DNA of 64,000 bases from Symbiodinium microadriaticum (taxonomy: Eukaryota > Sar > Dinophyceae > Suessiales > Symbiodiniaceae): contig LSRX01000334.1 of NCBI GenBank assembly GCA_001939145.1, positions 10,736 through 74,735 on the forward strand, written 5' to 3'. The notes beneath the pieces were generated by a model. It was not told where the DNA came from. It made no database searches and saw nothing but the letters and a program-made list of their open reading frames with translations. How positions within the stretch are numbered: the stretch's first letter is position 1; each line of letters begins with the position of its first letter. Of the stretch, positions 54,440-64,000 are shown piece after piece. The translations under genes and the position numbers were made by a program.

Positions 54440-54802
54440 CATGGCGACAGGAAGCAGCAGCATGCGAAGGAGGAGGAGGAGGAGCAGGAGCAGCAGGCAG
54501 GAGGAGGAGCGATCTACGACATGCAGTGTGTAGTTACTCCATGTCGTTTGTACCCAGGTGGCCCAGGTATCAGTGTCCACAACCAGTGCTCCCAGGTGAA
54601 CATTGCCGGATTCACTGCGACGGATCATGGCAACAGCCTCTTGCACTCCCGGCACGCTTGAGGGCACTCTGCGGCAGAAAGCATTGCCTTGATGCTTGCG
54701 AGAACCAGCAGGACACTGTTCGATGCATGCATCCTGGAAAATCGCACACGTCGTCCGTGTAGAACCCATGACAAATTCTCCTAGCCACTGCGGGGGCACC
54801 AC
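54440..54802. CDS. Exon candidate of uncertain strand
   Basis: Both strands read plausibly. Plus: YQCPQPVLPGEHCRIHCDGS and further Cys pairs to a stop at 54762, which could be the next exon of the gene ending at 54058. Minus: CAIFQDACIEQCPAGSRKHQ then LGALVVDTDTWATWVQTTW. The GAT repeat at 54363 borders it. I could not decide between them. Confidence 0.25.
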
Positions 54803-55045
54803 AACCTTGTGTCCAGATCAAATCGTTTCGCCCCAAGGAGCATAAGCGCTTAAACCCCAAAGTCCTCTAGAGCCGTAGTAGCACCCGACACCCAGAAGCC
54901 CGAAAGCCTAAGCCTTAGCCCAAAAAGCCCGAAACCTTAAGCCCTCCAATTATGCTGGACCCAGACCTTGGCCCGGAAAGTTTTGGCCGGCAGCACGGAC
55001 CCAAACCTCCCTCTGTAGCCCTAGCTGGAGCACGCTGCTCAATGT

Positions 55046-55131
55046 AGGGGTCGGACTGATTTGAAATAGAATCCCTTGTGGTTTTGTATAAGTCTGCTGT
55101 AATGGACCGCAAAACCCTGTTCTAGTAATTG
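55046..55131. mobile_element. Family E element, diverged
   Basis: TGTAGGGGTC at the left and CCGCAAAACCCTGTTCTAGT at the right keep the family order. Confidence 0.4.
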
Positions 55132-55279
55132 CGACGCCCACAATGATTTCAGGCGCCTTTGTCAGCTTTCTACCGGGGGCCACGCCTGATTTTTTGCATG
55201 AATCCGACATCTTAGCATCCCTAGAGTATTCAATGTAGGTCTGTCTCGTATAGATCCCTTGAAAGATCCCTTAGGGGAC

Positions 55280-55690
55280 CTGCACCCCTAAACCCCACAG
55301 CCTTAAGCCCTAAAGCCAGAACATCTAAACTCCTAAACCCCACACCCTAAAGCCTTAAAAAAAAGCCACAAAATCTAAACTCCCAATCTCTACACCCTAA
55401 AGCCCCCACACACAAAAAAAAAACACACACACACACCCACACACACGCACAGACAAAATCTGACCTTCTCAACCCCTGAAAGCCCCCTCCAAAAACAAAG
55501 CCCTCAAGAGCCTTCCAGGCTCCTGGTGCACGAGCTCAGCTCCGGGGTCTCAGCCTCAGCTCTTCGAAGCTGCATAGTGTCATTACTACTACATTTGGAG
55601 TTTAGGGTATTTGGGGTATTAGGGTTTATGGTTAGGGTCATTAGGGTTTAGGGTTAGGGGTACTAGGGTTTAGGGTTATTTTGAAGATAT
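55280..55690. repeat. CCCTAAA-type then TTTAGGG-type blocks
   Basis: 55280-55410 is degenerate (CCCTAAAGCC units), followed by an ACACAC run near 55415-55450 and TTTAGGG units at 55590-55690. Confidence 0.6.
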
Positions 55691-55707
55691 TAAGGATAAT
55701 ATAGATA

Positions 55708-55897
55708 TGGGTAGCTTTCTAAAGTCGGCTCCCTTTTCACGCTCCTTAAAGGGATCCATAAGGTTTCTTTAAGGTGCCCATAAGGATTCTACATAGGTAG
55801 TTTTCTAAAATAGAGTGCCTTTGTTAGGGCCCTTTTTAATAAGGGCGCCGTGCTATATTGAGCTACTAAAAAAGGACCTCAGTCTATAGAGCTACCC
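55708..55897. mobile_element. Family J element, double copy
   Basis: GGGTAGCTTTCTAAAGTCGG and TAGGTAGTTTTCTAAAATAG start two units; ends CTATAGAGCTACCC. Confidence 0.55.
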
Positions 55898-56369
55898 GCA
55901 TGGTATCATTACTACTACAATTAGGGTTTAGGGTTACTTTGCGAACAAACCCTAGCCACCAACGCCCAAGGAGCAACCCTAACCAAGCCTTGAACCCTAG
56001 CGCCCAAGGAGCACCTGAGTGTGATCTCCACCTCCGACCAGTCCTTGGCCGGAATCCAGTCATCGAAGGTGCCGGCGCTCAAGACAGGAGAGTCTGAATG
56101 TTTAGCAAGAATGGAATAACCATGAACAGCAAGTAAGAAATGCAATCACCAACAAATCCGCATGAATAACCATATATACTGAAAATTGTGCCTGTCATGT
56201 CTGGTCTCCTCCTTTTTCTTTTCGCCCCATCGATCTCTTGTGTTCGATCCTCCTGGTGTCTTGTTGACCCCCGGCTTCCTTAGAAGCCGCAACGTAGCAG
56301 TGTTGAGGGAATCTTGCTCGCACTTAGCCCTGTGTTCGCCTGCGCACATTCGTCAGTTTGGGAAAAAAG

Positions 56370-56391
56370 GCTCCCATATCCCTTAATTAAG

Positions 56392-56428
<37 letters not shown>

Positions 56429-56478
56429 CATATACTTTAAATCCTATTAGGTTTCCTATTATGATTTAAAGTATATTA

Positions 56479-56515
<37 letters not shown>

Positions 56516-56593
56516 CATATACTTTAAATCCTATTAGGTTTCCTATTATGATTTAAAGTATATTACTTTATTAATGGATATTGGAGTCTCTGG
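56370..56593. mobile_element. Family D element expanded by TA repeats
   Basis: The unit CTTTAAATCCTATTAGG with its complement arm occurs twice, each preceded by a TATATA/CATACATA run. GGGAAAAAAG sits on both outer borders. Confidence 0.6.
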
Positions 56594-56919
56594 GAAAAAA
56601 GAGATGGCATCAGAGGCAAGGCCTCAACCGGAACGAGTCTGGCCCGACGCGGGGTCTTTGCTCGCAGAGTCGGGAGTACCAGCGGCATGGAGAGCTTCTG
56701 ATCCGCGGCAGTCATGGTCAGAAGATTGAACCCTAAAAACCCCGTAAAACCCCTCCGACTGCAACCCCAACCACTAAACCTTTAAGGCCCTTTTGATAAA
56801 CCCCAAGCACAGAAATCAGTTCCTTGCAGCCTTTATGTCCCCCCCCTCTCCGTTCCCTTCAGGTGAACTGGGTCCGGGAAGAAGGCCTCTCCTCCATTCG
56901 TCAGGCCAGGCCTTCTGAT

Positions 56920-57015
56920 ACTATGGGCAGTGCTCGAAATTAGGGTCCCTGTCTTTTGCGGGTTCTTTTAGAGGGATCTATGAGGAATGTTATTAGGGGT
57001 TCTATTAAGAATCTA
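56920..57015. mobile_element. Family J element, diverged
   Basis: GGGCAGTGCTCGAAATTAGG then GGGATCTATGAGGAATG, as in the first halves of the other copies. Confidence 0.4.
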
Positions 57016-57389
57016 CAGTAAGCAGGGCCTGAAGAAGGCTAGGTTTAGGGAACATAGACGTTTAAACACCTACCAACGTTAAGTCATCGGAGTCCTCATG
57101 TTTAGGGTTTAGGGGTTTAGGGTTTAGGCCGTGTAAAAACAAAAACAAAGACGCTGTTCTAATTATTGAGACCCCTAAAGGATGCAGCAGAGTTGGCGCA
57201 CTCACTCCCTTTAAGCCCTAGCATCCTACAGTATTGGAAGATGAAAGGTCCCGTGTTACAGCACGTACGTCAAGGGCGCATCCCTTCCGATACTTGGGGT
57301 TTAGGGCCTAGGGTTTAGGGAACATCCAAGGTCAAGGCTTAAGATTCTTCGTTATCAAGACACATCCCTCATGCCAAGGGTCTAAGCTG

Positions 57390-57870
57390 GGGAAGAGAGC
57401 ACCATCACGCTTGCACCTGCTGTTTCACCTCCCAGAAGTTTCCCTGCCGCTGTGGGTGGGTCACATGAGTGGGGAACACCCTGCCTCCCCCAACTTTCCT
57501 GTTTTGAGATGTGCGTCGTGTCGGGGACTTCCTCAAAAGCCATTCCTTGAAGCACGACGAGGCAGACTTCTACAGCCGGCACACGACCGGTGCCAAACAG
57601 TCGGGCGATGCTTCCTTGGGTGCGGAGCCTACTTTTTCAATCGTGCGAGATGCTTATGCAGGGGAAATTCGATTACTGTAAAAAGGCCTCTGATATATTA
57701 TGAAATATACCATCCGAAACATTAAGCCCTCTATCGTGTTGGGGTCATGACCGCCGTCATCGTCGCTGCTGCCGCGTTCATATTTTGGGTGGCCCTGTGG
57801 GCATCATGACCATGATGGTTGCAATCGGCGCAGCTGCCCCTTTGATTGGGTATTTGCCAATACCAGAAAA
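57390..57870 (+). CDS. Hypothetical protein with a membrane segment, exon candidates
   Basis: About 57390-57495 reads TITLAPAVSPPRSFPAAVGG. The clearest exon, 57509-57619, follows a pyrimidine tract and GAG acceptor and reads DFLKSHSLKHDEADFYSRHT then TGAKQSGDASL, ending at a GT donor. Further on, 57788-57868 reads GGPVGIMTMMVAIGAAAPLI then GYLPIP, a Gly-rich membrane helix; an overlapping frame at 57748 also gives a hydrophobic run (MTAVIVAAAAFIFWVALWAS). Order and strand agree, so they may be one gene. Family unknown. Confidence 0.4.
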
Positions 57871-58236
57871 TGCATTGGTGTGGTCATTATAAGTTTCCAC
57901 ATTGTTTTCCCGGGACTTACGATTAGCCCATGGCGTCATCGTTGTCACCATCAGGTTCTTGTTTATGGTCTTCGGCAGGAAAAGAACATATTATTACCCC
58001 CCTTGGTCATGACACCAAGTACACTACTATTCTTGTGTGTATACTTTAATGCTGTCTTACCTATGAAAACCAGAAGCAATGAATGACAAAATATAAAAAG
58101 AATGAATGCTGCTCCTAAACCCTGAACCCCTATACCCTAAACCCTAAACCCGAAACCGTTATAGGCTATAGGGTATCTGCCCTTAAACCCTAAACCCTCC
58201 ACCCCAAAAGCCTAGGGTATCAGACCTTTTACCGAG

Positions 58237-58325
58237 GTGCCCAGCTGGCGAACCTGCCCTTGCACCTCGCCGAGCTGCTGAAGGCTCCCTTCGAGGCCCG
58301 CATTCTGGGAGCGGAACTTTGGAAA
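58237..58325 (+). CDS. Exon candidate
   Basis: After acceptor ACCGAG the plus strand reads AQLANLPLHLAELLKAPFEA then RILGAELW, a strongly helical coding stretch. The 3' part (about 58293-58330) is duplicated imperfectly at about 58380-58417. Parent gene unknown. Confidence 0.45.
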
Positions 58326-59419
58326 GGACTACGGAGGGTTTAGGGTTTAAGGGCATTGGGTTTAGGGTTGAGGGTTTAAGGGCATTCTGGGCGGAAGAAC
58401 TTGGAAAGTACTACGGGGGCCTCGTCTGAAGCATCACAGACAAGGCCTTCTCCATTCGATTCGATGATGATGTTTTACATTGACGATATCATGTTGGTGA
58501 TCATGGATATCATATGATATGAAGTGAGGAGAGGATGGTGTGATGCTTGGGCTTTAGTTCAAAGTCTAAGAGTACCTCGGCCTCAAAGTCGTCTGCAGCT
58601 GCCTTTTGAAGTCTCTGAGTCTTACAGCTTTTAGAAGGGCGCTACGGAAGGTGGCGCGTTCTTTGGGGCGCTTGTGGCCTAGGTGATATACAGCTGCTTA
58701 GAAAACTCAGATGATGAGCAGTATCGCCCCTGCTGGTACTATGGCACTTTCCCGTCTAGTAGTACAGGTGGGACGACGATGCCGAAGACTGATACGGGGC
58801 CTTTCCCATTGCCATCACCATCTTCAGCATTATTCTGACCACGGGCAGATTTAAGCAGCCACATGGTTGATGCCGAAACACGGGAGAAGCCAGGGCTTCG
58901 AAGCCTGAGCAAGGTCCGAGTTCAGAATTCTGAGGGCCCGGATAGGATACATTCAGTTTAGAGAAGCCACGAAGGCATTGTGCCTTGTGTTTCCGTCAGC
59001 TTTTTACTCGTTTATAGTCTCCTACAGAGTGTGGATTCCGATCATCTAAGACATGTAACTTCTGAAGGCAAGGCACGCAAACCAGACTTGCGATTACCAC
59101 CAGCCACGCCCGTCCGTGCTTCAGATCATCTCCTACTTGACGCGGGTCATCATGGCACGAAGGCGGGGAGACTCCAAATCACAGCCATGCCTTTGCGTCC
59201 TAGGTTTCGGATATAAGGAGTTCTTATAAACTCTTCTGTAGGGTTTCGGGAGCTCTGAGATTTCTTAAGGGGCAATAGGAGGGACCCCTAGAAGGGACCC
59301 CTAGTCCTAATGCCCTATATAACCCTTGCATACCCCTTATATAGTCTCATAAAGCCCCTATATAACCCCAGGTTCACTCCCTTGAATTTCGAGGGTCCCG
59401 AGCCCAGGCAGCGCACCGA

Positions 59420-60463
59420 CTCGGGCCTCTTGCAGCCTGGTGCGAAAGTGCCCAGCAGCAGCGAGGAGGGAGCTGGGGAGAACTGGAGAATTTTTGTGCA
59501 TTCTGCGTGTGCTCAGAGGTATAGAGGTACTTGGTTTGAAATGCTTCTATTTCTACAAAGCCATGTAGGTCAAAAGCATATATCTGCATGTAACTAGCAT
59601 TCTGCAAGCTCAAGCTTTCATGTTCTTTTTGGCGTAGTGGGCTGCCACCACCCTTTAGTATGAAGCAAGTCCGAGCAAGTCATCTAGTCACAATCGGGTC
59701 GTGAACTTGAACGGCATGATCACTCCCGTACGGTACTGCCACACGCCTGGCTGTAATTGCCGCAGAAAAGTGCAAGTGAGGCAGAGGAGACCTAGCGCAG
59801 ACAGGAATACATACCTTGCCACACTGCAGGAGGGCATTTTTTTTTTCAGCTGTCCACCGATCCATGAAGCCGCTGTCCGAACCCTTCGAAGTCCCACCCA
59901 GTCAAGAGCTGCATGAGATCAAAAAAAACACCTCCAAACCTCCTCGGGATTTCAACCTCGCCAGCGCAGAAAACTGGCTTTGACAAAGGTGAGCACCTCC
60001 ACTATCTGTGTTCAGCGGGGGGGGGGAGGGTATTGCATCCAGGAGCTGCGGGATTTTGGAGCTGACAAGCTCATCCTGGCCCTGTCCAACGCGCCCGGGG
60101 TCCTGGGAAGAGAGCCAGAAGCAGGATTCAGAGTAGAAGTTATATTTAACTTGCAAGAGCGGCTGTCGTCGTCGGCAAGTAATAGCAGTGATTAGGTAGT
60201 AGTTGCTGTTGTTGGAGCAGCCGCGGTAGCAGCAGCAACAAGGAAAGAAGTCAGTGGTCTGCTTTCCTTGCGAACGTGAATGTCAAACCCCCTTGGTATG
60301 CCTCCTGCTTCCCGAAGCCCGCAACCTGGTGCCAAAGACGAGGCCGAAGATCTTTGCCATGCAAGCCACGACCTCCGAGATGGTTTGGCACAACCGGCCT
60401 CGTTCAGCAGAGAGCTGTCCAAAATAGGGCCCTTCTTCCAAAAGAGTACGTCGCTCTGAAAAT
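59420..60463 (+). CDS. Hypothetical protein, several exon candidates
   Basis: Plus-strand islands in order: about 59425-59500 (LLQPGAKVPSSSEEGAGENW); 59852-59985 after a T-tract acceptor (MKPLSEPFEVPPSQELHEIK then PRDFNLASAENWL); 60050-60110 (ELRDFGADKLILALSNAPGV); and 60300-60463 (AKDEAEDLCHASHDLRDGLA then ELSKIGPFFQKSTSL and a stop). A consensus GTGAGC donor at 59990 fits an intron of about 60 bases before the third island. The junctions are not fully resolved. Possibly one acidic cytosolic protein; family unknown. Confidence 0.35.
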
Positions 60464-60811
60464 GAGGCCCCTGAATGGGAGAACTGCCTTCGGCCTGGGT
60501 GGTTTTTTCACTGAAGACCTTTGTCCGAGATTCATCACCCGCAGTCCGACTGTTGTACCCCATGATGCTCGTAAGGGACGCATGCTTGCCATTCAGAATG
60601 GGTATCTAGGGTCTAGTGCGGGAGGGTAGTAAGGGGGCTCCTTGACTGCACAAACCGAAGCGGATGGAATCCCGCCAGGACCAAGTACCTCGGTGCTGAA
60701 GATGATGACTGCACCAGTGCGCCGAAGAACAGTCCTGCGCTCAGCTGCACCTTCCGCTCTGCTTATCTATGCATTTGTACCCCAAGTTGGAAACAAAAAA
60801 GGGCCACTGAG

Positions 60812-62086
60812 GTGCCTAAGGTTCACAGCTATCTATCTACCCCAGTACCTTGGGTGCAGGGGCCATTGAGGTGCCCAAAACCAAGGCTAGGACCTGAAAA
60901 TTCCGTCAGTGCTATAGGAAGCGGCCTCGACCCTTGCGCGCCCTGGATGCAGCCTCGCGCTTACTCTGGGCCGGCCAAAGCAGGGAAGTATACGTGGGGA
61001 GGATCATGGGACTTGATAATTACGGTTGTTATTGAGGTAACGCGGAAGTCAGCTGCCCCTCAGGGCCCAAGGAAAGCAAAGAAGCCTAAACTGGTGCAAC
61101 AAGCTACTCGCCCACCCACAGCCCTTGCAGGAATACCTTCGTTGCCTTTTTTTCCGGGGCTGCTACGAAAATCCCAACCCGCTTTGGGCCAAGGCTACTG
61201 CCCTCGAGCGCCTCGCCCCACGCCGAGCTCGTGGTCCGACACTCAGAGCTCCTCGCGAGGTTTGGTTCAACGTGCGGTGAGGGGTACTGTAGCTTCGTTT
61301 AGGGCTTTAGGGGTCCTTACAGTCATGTCTGCGAGTTTCTGCGACTGGTGGGCTCAGAGGGCATCACGAGTCTTGTCGAAGATATCTTTGGTGCTGGGTC
61401 GAATCCTTAGGTCATCGCGCCACGCCGAGGGAAGTCGCAGCAAGTGCTGTGGCTGGAACCCCTTACAGGCAGGAAGATTGCGAGACTTGCTGCCTAAGCA
61501 GGCGCAGAACCTGAACCTGCCCTGTACTACTAAGAGTGGCTTCATAGTGGTAACAGATGAGCCATGTCAGGTGAAGTGCTTCACCAAGAATCAATGCCAG
61601 ATGCCGACATCACTGCAGCTTGACTCGACTAGCAGAGCTCAAGCAGCAGTCGCACCAGTCGTGGAAGTGTCAGAAAGTCGCTGCAGACACTGGACTGTTT
61701 GTGTTTTTTCATATGCTGCAATGCAAAAATCCGAGCTTAACCGGGATGTGCGCAGGGTGTCTGTCCTTCCTGGCAGCCCCATGGATGTGTTTTGCCGTTT
61801 GGGGTTTGAGCATGTTTGGGTACTCCCTGCCGAGGCAGTGACGCCACTGCCCCACAAAGGCGTGATGAAGTGTGTGGGTGGGATTGCCGGCTTGCAGCAA
61901 GGCAGAAGGATGTGTGTGTGTGCTGATGTGTTGCGGTCCTTGTTGCATTTGTCTGGTTGGCAAGTCGACTCGACGGCTGTTCTGCAGGAGGGTTTGACTA
62001 TCGTAGCAGTGTATAATGATTACGCCGAAAACTGTGTCGACGCAGGCCGAACGGGAAGACATCTTGGAGCTAGGGCATCAGGATGA
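60812..62086 (+). CDS. Hypothetical ORF of 424 codons
   Basis: The longest open frame in the window and free of low-complexity repeats. The N-terminal third is Pro/Arg/Lys-rich; the middle reads KISLVLGRILRSSRHAEGSR and SGFIVVTDEPCQVKCFTKNQ; the end reads VSVLPGSPMDVFCRLGFEHV and VCADVLRSLLHLSGWQVDS. Chance of such length is low at this base composition, but the product matches no family I know and short stretches read better in other frames. It may be a single-exon (retroposed) gene, a decayed transposon ORF, or a fortunate fusion of exons and introns. Confidence 0.35.
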   Translation: MPKVHSYLSTPVPWVQGPLRCPKPRLGPENSVSAIGSGLDPCAPWMQPRAYSGPAKAGKYTWGGSWDLIITVVIEVTRKSAAPQGPRKAKKPKLVQQATRPPTALAGIPSLPFFPGLLRKSQPALGQGYCPRAPRPTPSSWSDTQSSSRGLVQRAVRGTVASFRALGVLTVMSASFCDWWAQRASRVLSKISLVLGRILRSSRHAEGSRSKCCGWNPLQAGRLRDLLPKQAQNLNLPCTTKSGFIVVTDEPCQVKCFTKNQCQMPTSLQLDSTSRAQAAVAPVVEVSESRCRHWTVCVFSYAAMQKSELNRDVRRVSVLPGSPMDVFCRLGFEHVWVLPAEAVTPLPHKGVMKCVGGIAGLQQGRRMCVCADVLRSLLHLSGWQVDSTAVLQEGLTIVAVYNDYAENCVDAGRTGRHLGARASG

Positions 62087-62475
62087 ATCTAAGCACGCAA
62101 GCTATGCCACTCGGACCGGGAAGGCAAGACTCTCCGGCTTCATCCGCTGATGCTTATCGACAGCCCGCAGCCCAGTCTTGCTCGCAGAACATGGCATTAT
62201 GCTCTTTGTGCATGGAGTCGTTGAGTAATGTAGGGGCCTAAATAGTTACCTATACTATTTTGGTGGTTTCCTCATTATAATTATGGTATAATGGGCCCCA
62301 AAACCCTACCCTAATTATTGAGGCCCCTATATTATGTTCTTTCTTACGCAGCAGGGAGATCAGGAAGCCCCATGCAGGAAGGCCGCCCCCTGTCCGTCCC
62401 CGAGACTTCACGTTTGGAGGCTCCGGGGGCCTCCACACCCTGCCGAAGAACGTGCAGGAGCTCCAGGCGTCCTAA
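62010..62475 (+). CDS. Hypothetical protein, last exons around a family E element
   Basis: The final exon, 62355-62475, reads IRKPHAGRPPPVRPRDFTFG then GGLHTLPKNVQELQAS and a stop at 62473-62475. It follows an intron (about 62223-62354, GA-AG by inference) that contains a whole family E element. The exon before, about 62100-62222, can be read in more than one frame: ADAYRQPAAQSCSQNMALCS joins in phase; the overlapping frame from 62018 (MITPKTVSTQAEREDILELG) ends at a stop at 62149-62151. Family unknown. Confidence 0.4.
62230..62331. mobile_element. Family E element in an intron
   Basis: Inverted ends TAGGGGCCTA and TTGAGGCCCCTA with GGTGGTTTCC and GGGCCCCAAAACCC inside. Lies between two exons of the gene at 62010-62475. 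Confidence 0.65.
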
Positions 62476-62485
62476 CCGGCCACAA

Positions 62486-62588
62486 CTCCCTGGTTCTTAG
62501 TAGGGAATGGGGGAATGGATCTCTATGATAATCCCTTAAGGTCCCCTATAGTAGTCCCAATAACCCATTCCCTGCTAAGAACCAGTCA
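62486..62588. mobile_element. Family F element just after a stop codon
   Basis: CTCCCTGGTTCTTAGTAGGG to CCCTGCTAAGAACCAGTCAG. Starts 11 bases after the stop at 62475. Confidence 0.65.
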
Positions 62589-62589
62589 G

Positions 62590-63717
62590 TAACCGGCTAC
62601 AAGAGCTGCGTCAGCTTTGAAGCCAAGGGAGCCCTGCAGACTCTCAACCCTCTTTCAAACCCTCAAAGCCGTGAGAGCCCTCAACCTGAACCCCTTTCGG
62701 TAAATTCTAAGCCCAAGAGTCTGTGCAGGAATCTGCGGGTAGCCTCTACCATTACGAAGTGGACACCACCAACCAGGCACCCTGGTCGTGCAACGCCTGC
62801 ATGATCATTTTTGCCTCCAGCATGACATCTGCATCACAACTTAATGGGGTCCCTTTGGAACCTCACCAGATATCCACGCTAGAGCACATGCCTTGTTGCA
62901 GCCTCAGGAAATATGAGTAGTCTTACGGTAGCCTGCACGTATATGTCATTCTGAACGGAAGTTGGTCCAGCAGCTATCATTACATGGACGGGAAGCATAA
63001 AGCGAGGAGCGCCAGTAAAAGCAACGCGCCACAGCCTCCCACGCATGGGAGCGCAGAGCACGAGTCCTGTGTCCTCGTTTCTGTTTTCCCGGGTTCTGGT
63101 CTGCTGTTGTTTAATATTTCGAATGCGGTCGGGCTGCTGTGTCCTCGGTTATGGTTACGCAGCTGCTGTTTGCTATGTTTATTTGCGGGGTCGGACTCCA
63201 ATGTCCTGGGCTCTGGCTTGCTGTTATTTTCCATGTCTAGTGCGATCGGACACCTGTCCTGGGTTTGGTTTGCCGTTGTTTGATGCTACAGACTTTGCCG
63301 TTCCATGCCAGGATTCCGTAACAGTTCTCTGCGGTGTTTTGGCATGTCGATCCCATTTCTTTCCTGCTGGTGAACAGGTGATCCAAGGCTTTGCAGTGCC
63401 AAATCTCGGCGAAAAGAGGCCCCTTTTCAACTTCAAGCCTTCTATCGGGCTTTGAGGGCCTTGCTGGAATCGCGGATGTTCGTGGCGTGGGCATCAGAGC
63501 ATAGACACCTGAGGGCTCAGCTGAGCTGTCCAACTTGCCACCTTGCAGGGCGCATCTTCTATCCCCGAAACCCGAAGCCCAAAGTCCTAAAGCAATAGGC
63601 CGGACAAGCTCGTCCCCATCTGGAACATGGAGCGTCAGCCTTGGGCCGCAAGCGGATTCTGAACGGTTTGTCTTTAGGGTCTTGATGTTTATTAGGGACG
63701 AGGGCCGCGGATGACTG

Positions 63718-63755
<38 letters not shown>

Positions 63756-64000
63756 GTTTCTGGTTGAAGATGGATCCTTGCGGCTCAGGCTGGGATCTCT
63801 CGGCGAAACAATCCTGACAGCTGTTCGTGCCCCAGAGTCCGCCGAGGATCCGCCAGATGCTTTCAGTGGCAAGTCGTTTGGAGTTCATAGCCATGTGCTG
63901 CGACTAGGTCCAAGCCTGCCATGAAATCGGCATCACTTAAATAAGAATGGTCCATGCGAAAGCTCCAGAGACAGCTGGGCCCAGGCCACTCCGCAGCACA
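62590..64000. other. 3' end of the window, no supported gene
   Basis: Mostly unique sequence. 63040-63290 contains a loose tandem of CTGTGTCCTCG, TTCTGGTCTGCTGTTGTTT and similar units, a degenerate minisatellite. Short frames occur on both strands; none is convincing. Confidence 0.4.
63715..63757. repeat. (TA)n microsatellite
   Basis: TA units broken once by CATA. Confidence 0.85.

Larger units (their letters stand above)
54850..57380. other. Gene-poor stretch
   Basis: Family E, D and J elements, telomere-like blocks and TA repeats. A GC island at 55975-56095 may be coding but is open on both strands. Confidence 0.5.

Noticed and set aside
1-64000. CRISPR arrays, rRNA, tRNA or spliced-leader RNA genes
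   Set aside because: I found no regularly spaced identical repeats with unique spacers and no recognisable RNA-gene motifs; no dinoflagellate spliced-leader relic (TTTTGGCTCAAG) was seen.

Overview
This window is nuclear DNA of a eukaryote, most likely a dinoflagellate (the Symbiodiniaceae/Suessiales group fits best; the species cannot be told from here). Nothing bacterial is present: no operons, no ribosome binding sites and almost no long ORFs. Three features point to a dinoflagellate. Coding sequence is cut into exons of about 30-200 bases whose introns mostly start with GC or GA instead of GT. Intron ends are usually AG followed by G. Degenerate TTTAGGG/CCCTAAA (plant/dinoflagellate telomere-type) repeats fill introns and intergenic DNA in both orientations. 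I located exons by finding GC-rich islands that read as protein and then checking that flanking splice sites restore frame, so exon edges are inferences.

Layout. 0-4.1 kb: repeats with a few possible exons. 4.5-5.1 kb: a two-exon fragment split by a short palindromic intron, then a large trinucleotide repeat. 7.3-9.1 kb: exons of an unrecognised plus-strand gene, two of whose introns are short palindromic elements. 9.1-10.7 kb: a secreted or surface protein with internally repeated domains. 11.3-11.9 kb: a minus-strand gene. 12-28 kb: mostly telomere-like repeats, palindromic elements and small exon candidates, including three possible secreted-protein starts (14.4, 16.6 and 18.7 kb). 28.8-37.9 kb: the best gene, a retinol-dehydrogenase-like short-chain dehydrogenase (SDR) in at least 17 exons. 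41.3-42.06 kb: a GFA/CENP-V-type zinc-binding protein in three resolved exons, both introns being complete palindromic elements. 43.6-43.9 kb: the last exon of a minus-strand protein with a C-terminal membrane anchor. 49.6-54.1 kb: two plus-strand genes of unknown role. 57.4-62.5 kb: further plus-strand exons and one 424-codon ORF.

The most interesting content is a set of about a dozen families of short (about 95-190 bp) non-autonomous palindromic elements, here named A to L, with roughly 45 copies. Several copies are flanked by clear 4-bp direct repeats (GATA, GCAA, GAGT, GTAA, AATC, GCAC, CTAA). At least five coincide with an intron: removing the element plus one flanking repeat restores the reading frame. 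They behave as introners, meaning intron-generating transposable elements. The flanking duplication often supplies the unusual GC or GA donor, and the element end supplies the AG acceptor. Other copies lie inside longer introns, for example those of the SDR gene. No transposase was seen in the window.

The genes show no shared pathway. The SDR and GFA genes are ordinary metabolic or redox functions; the remainder are hypothetical. The sequence contains four N stretches (33656; 35465; 40084-40095; 52076), two of them at repeats and two next to long C runs.
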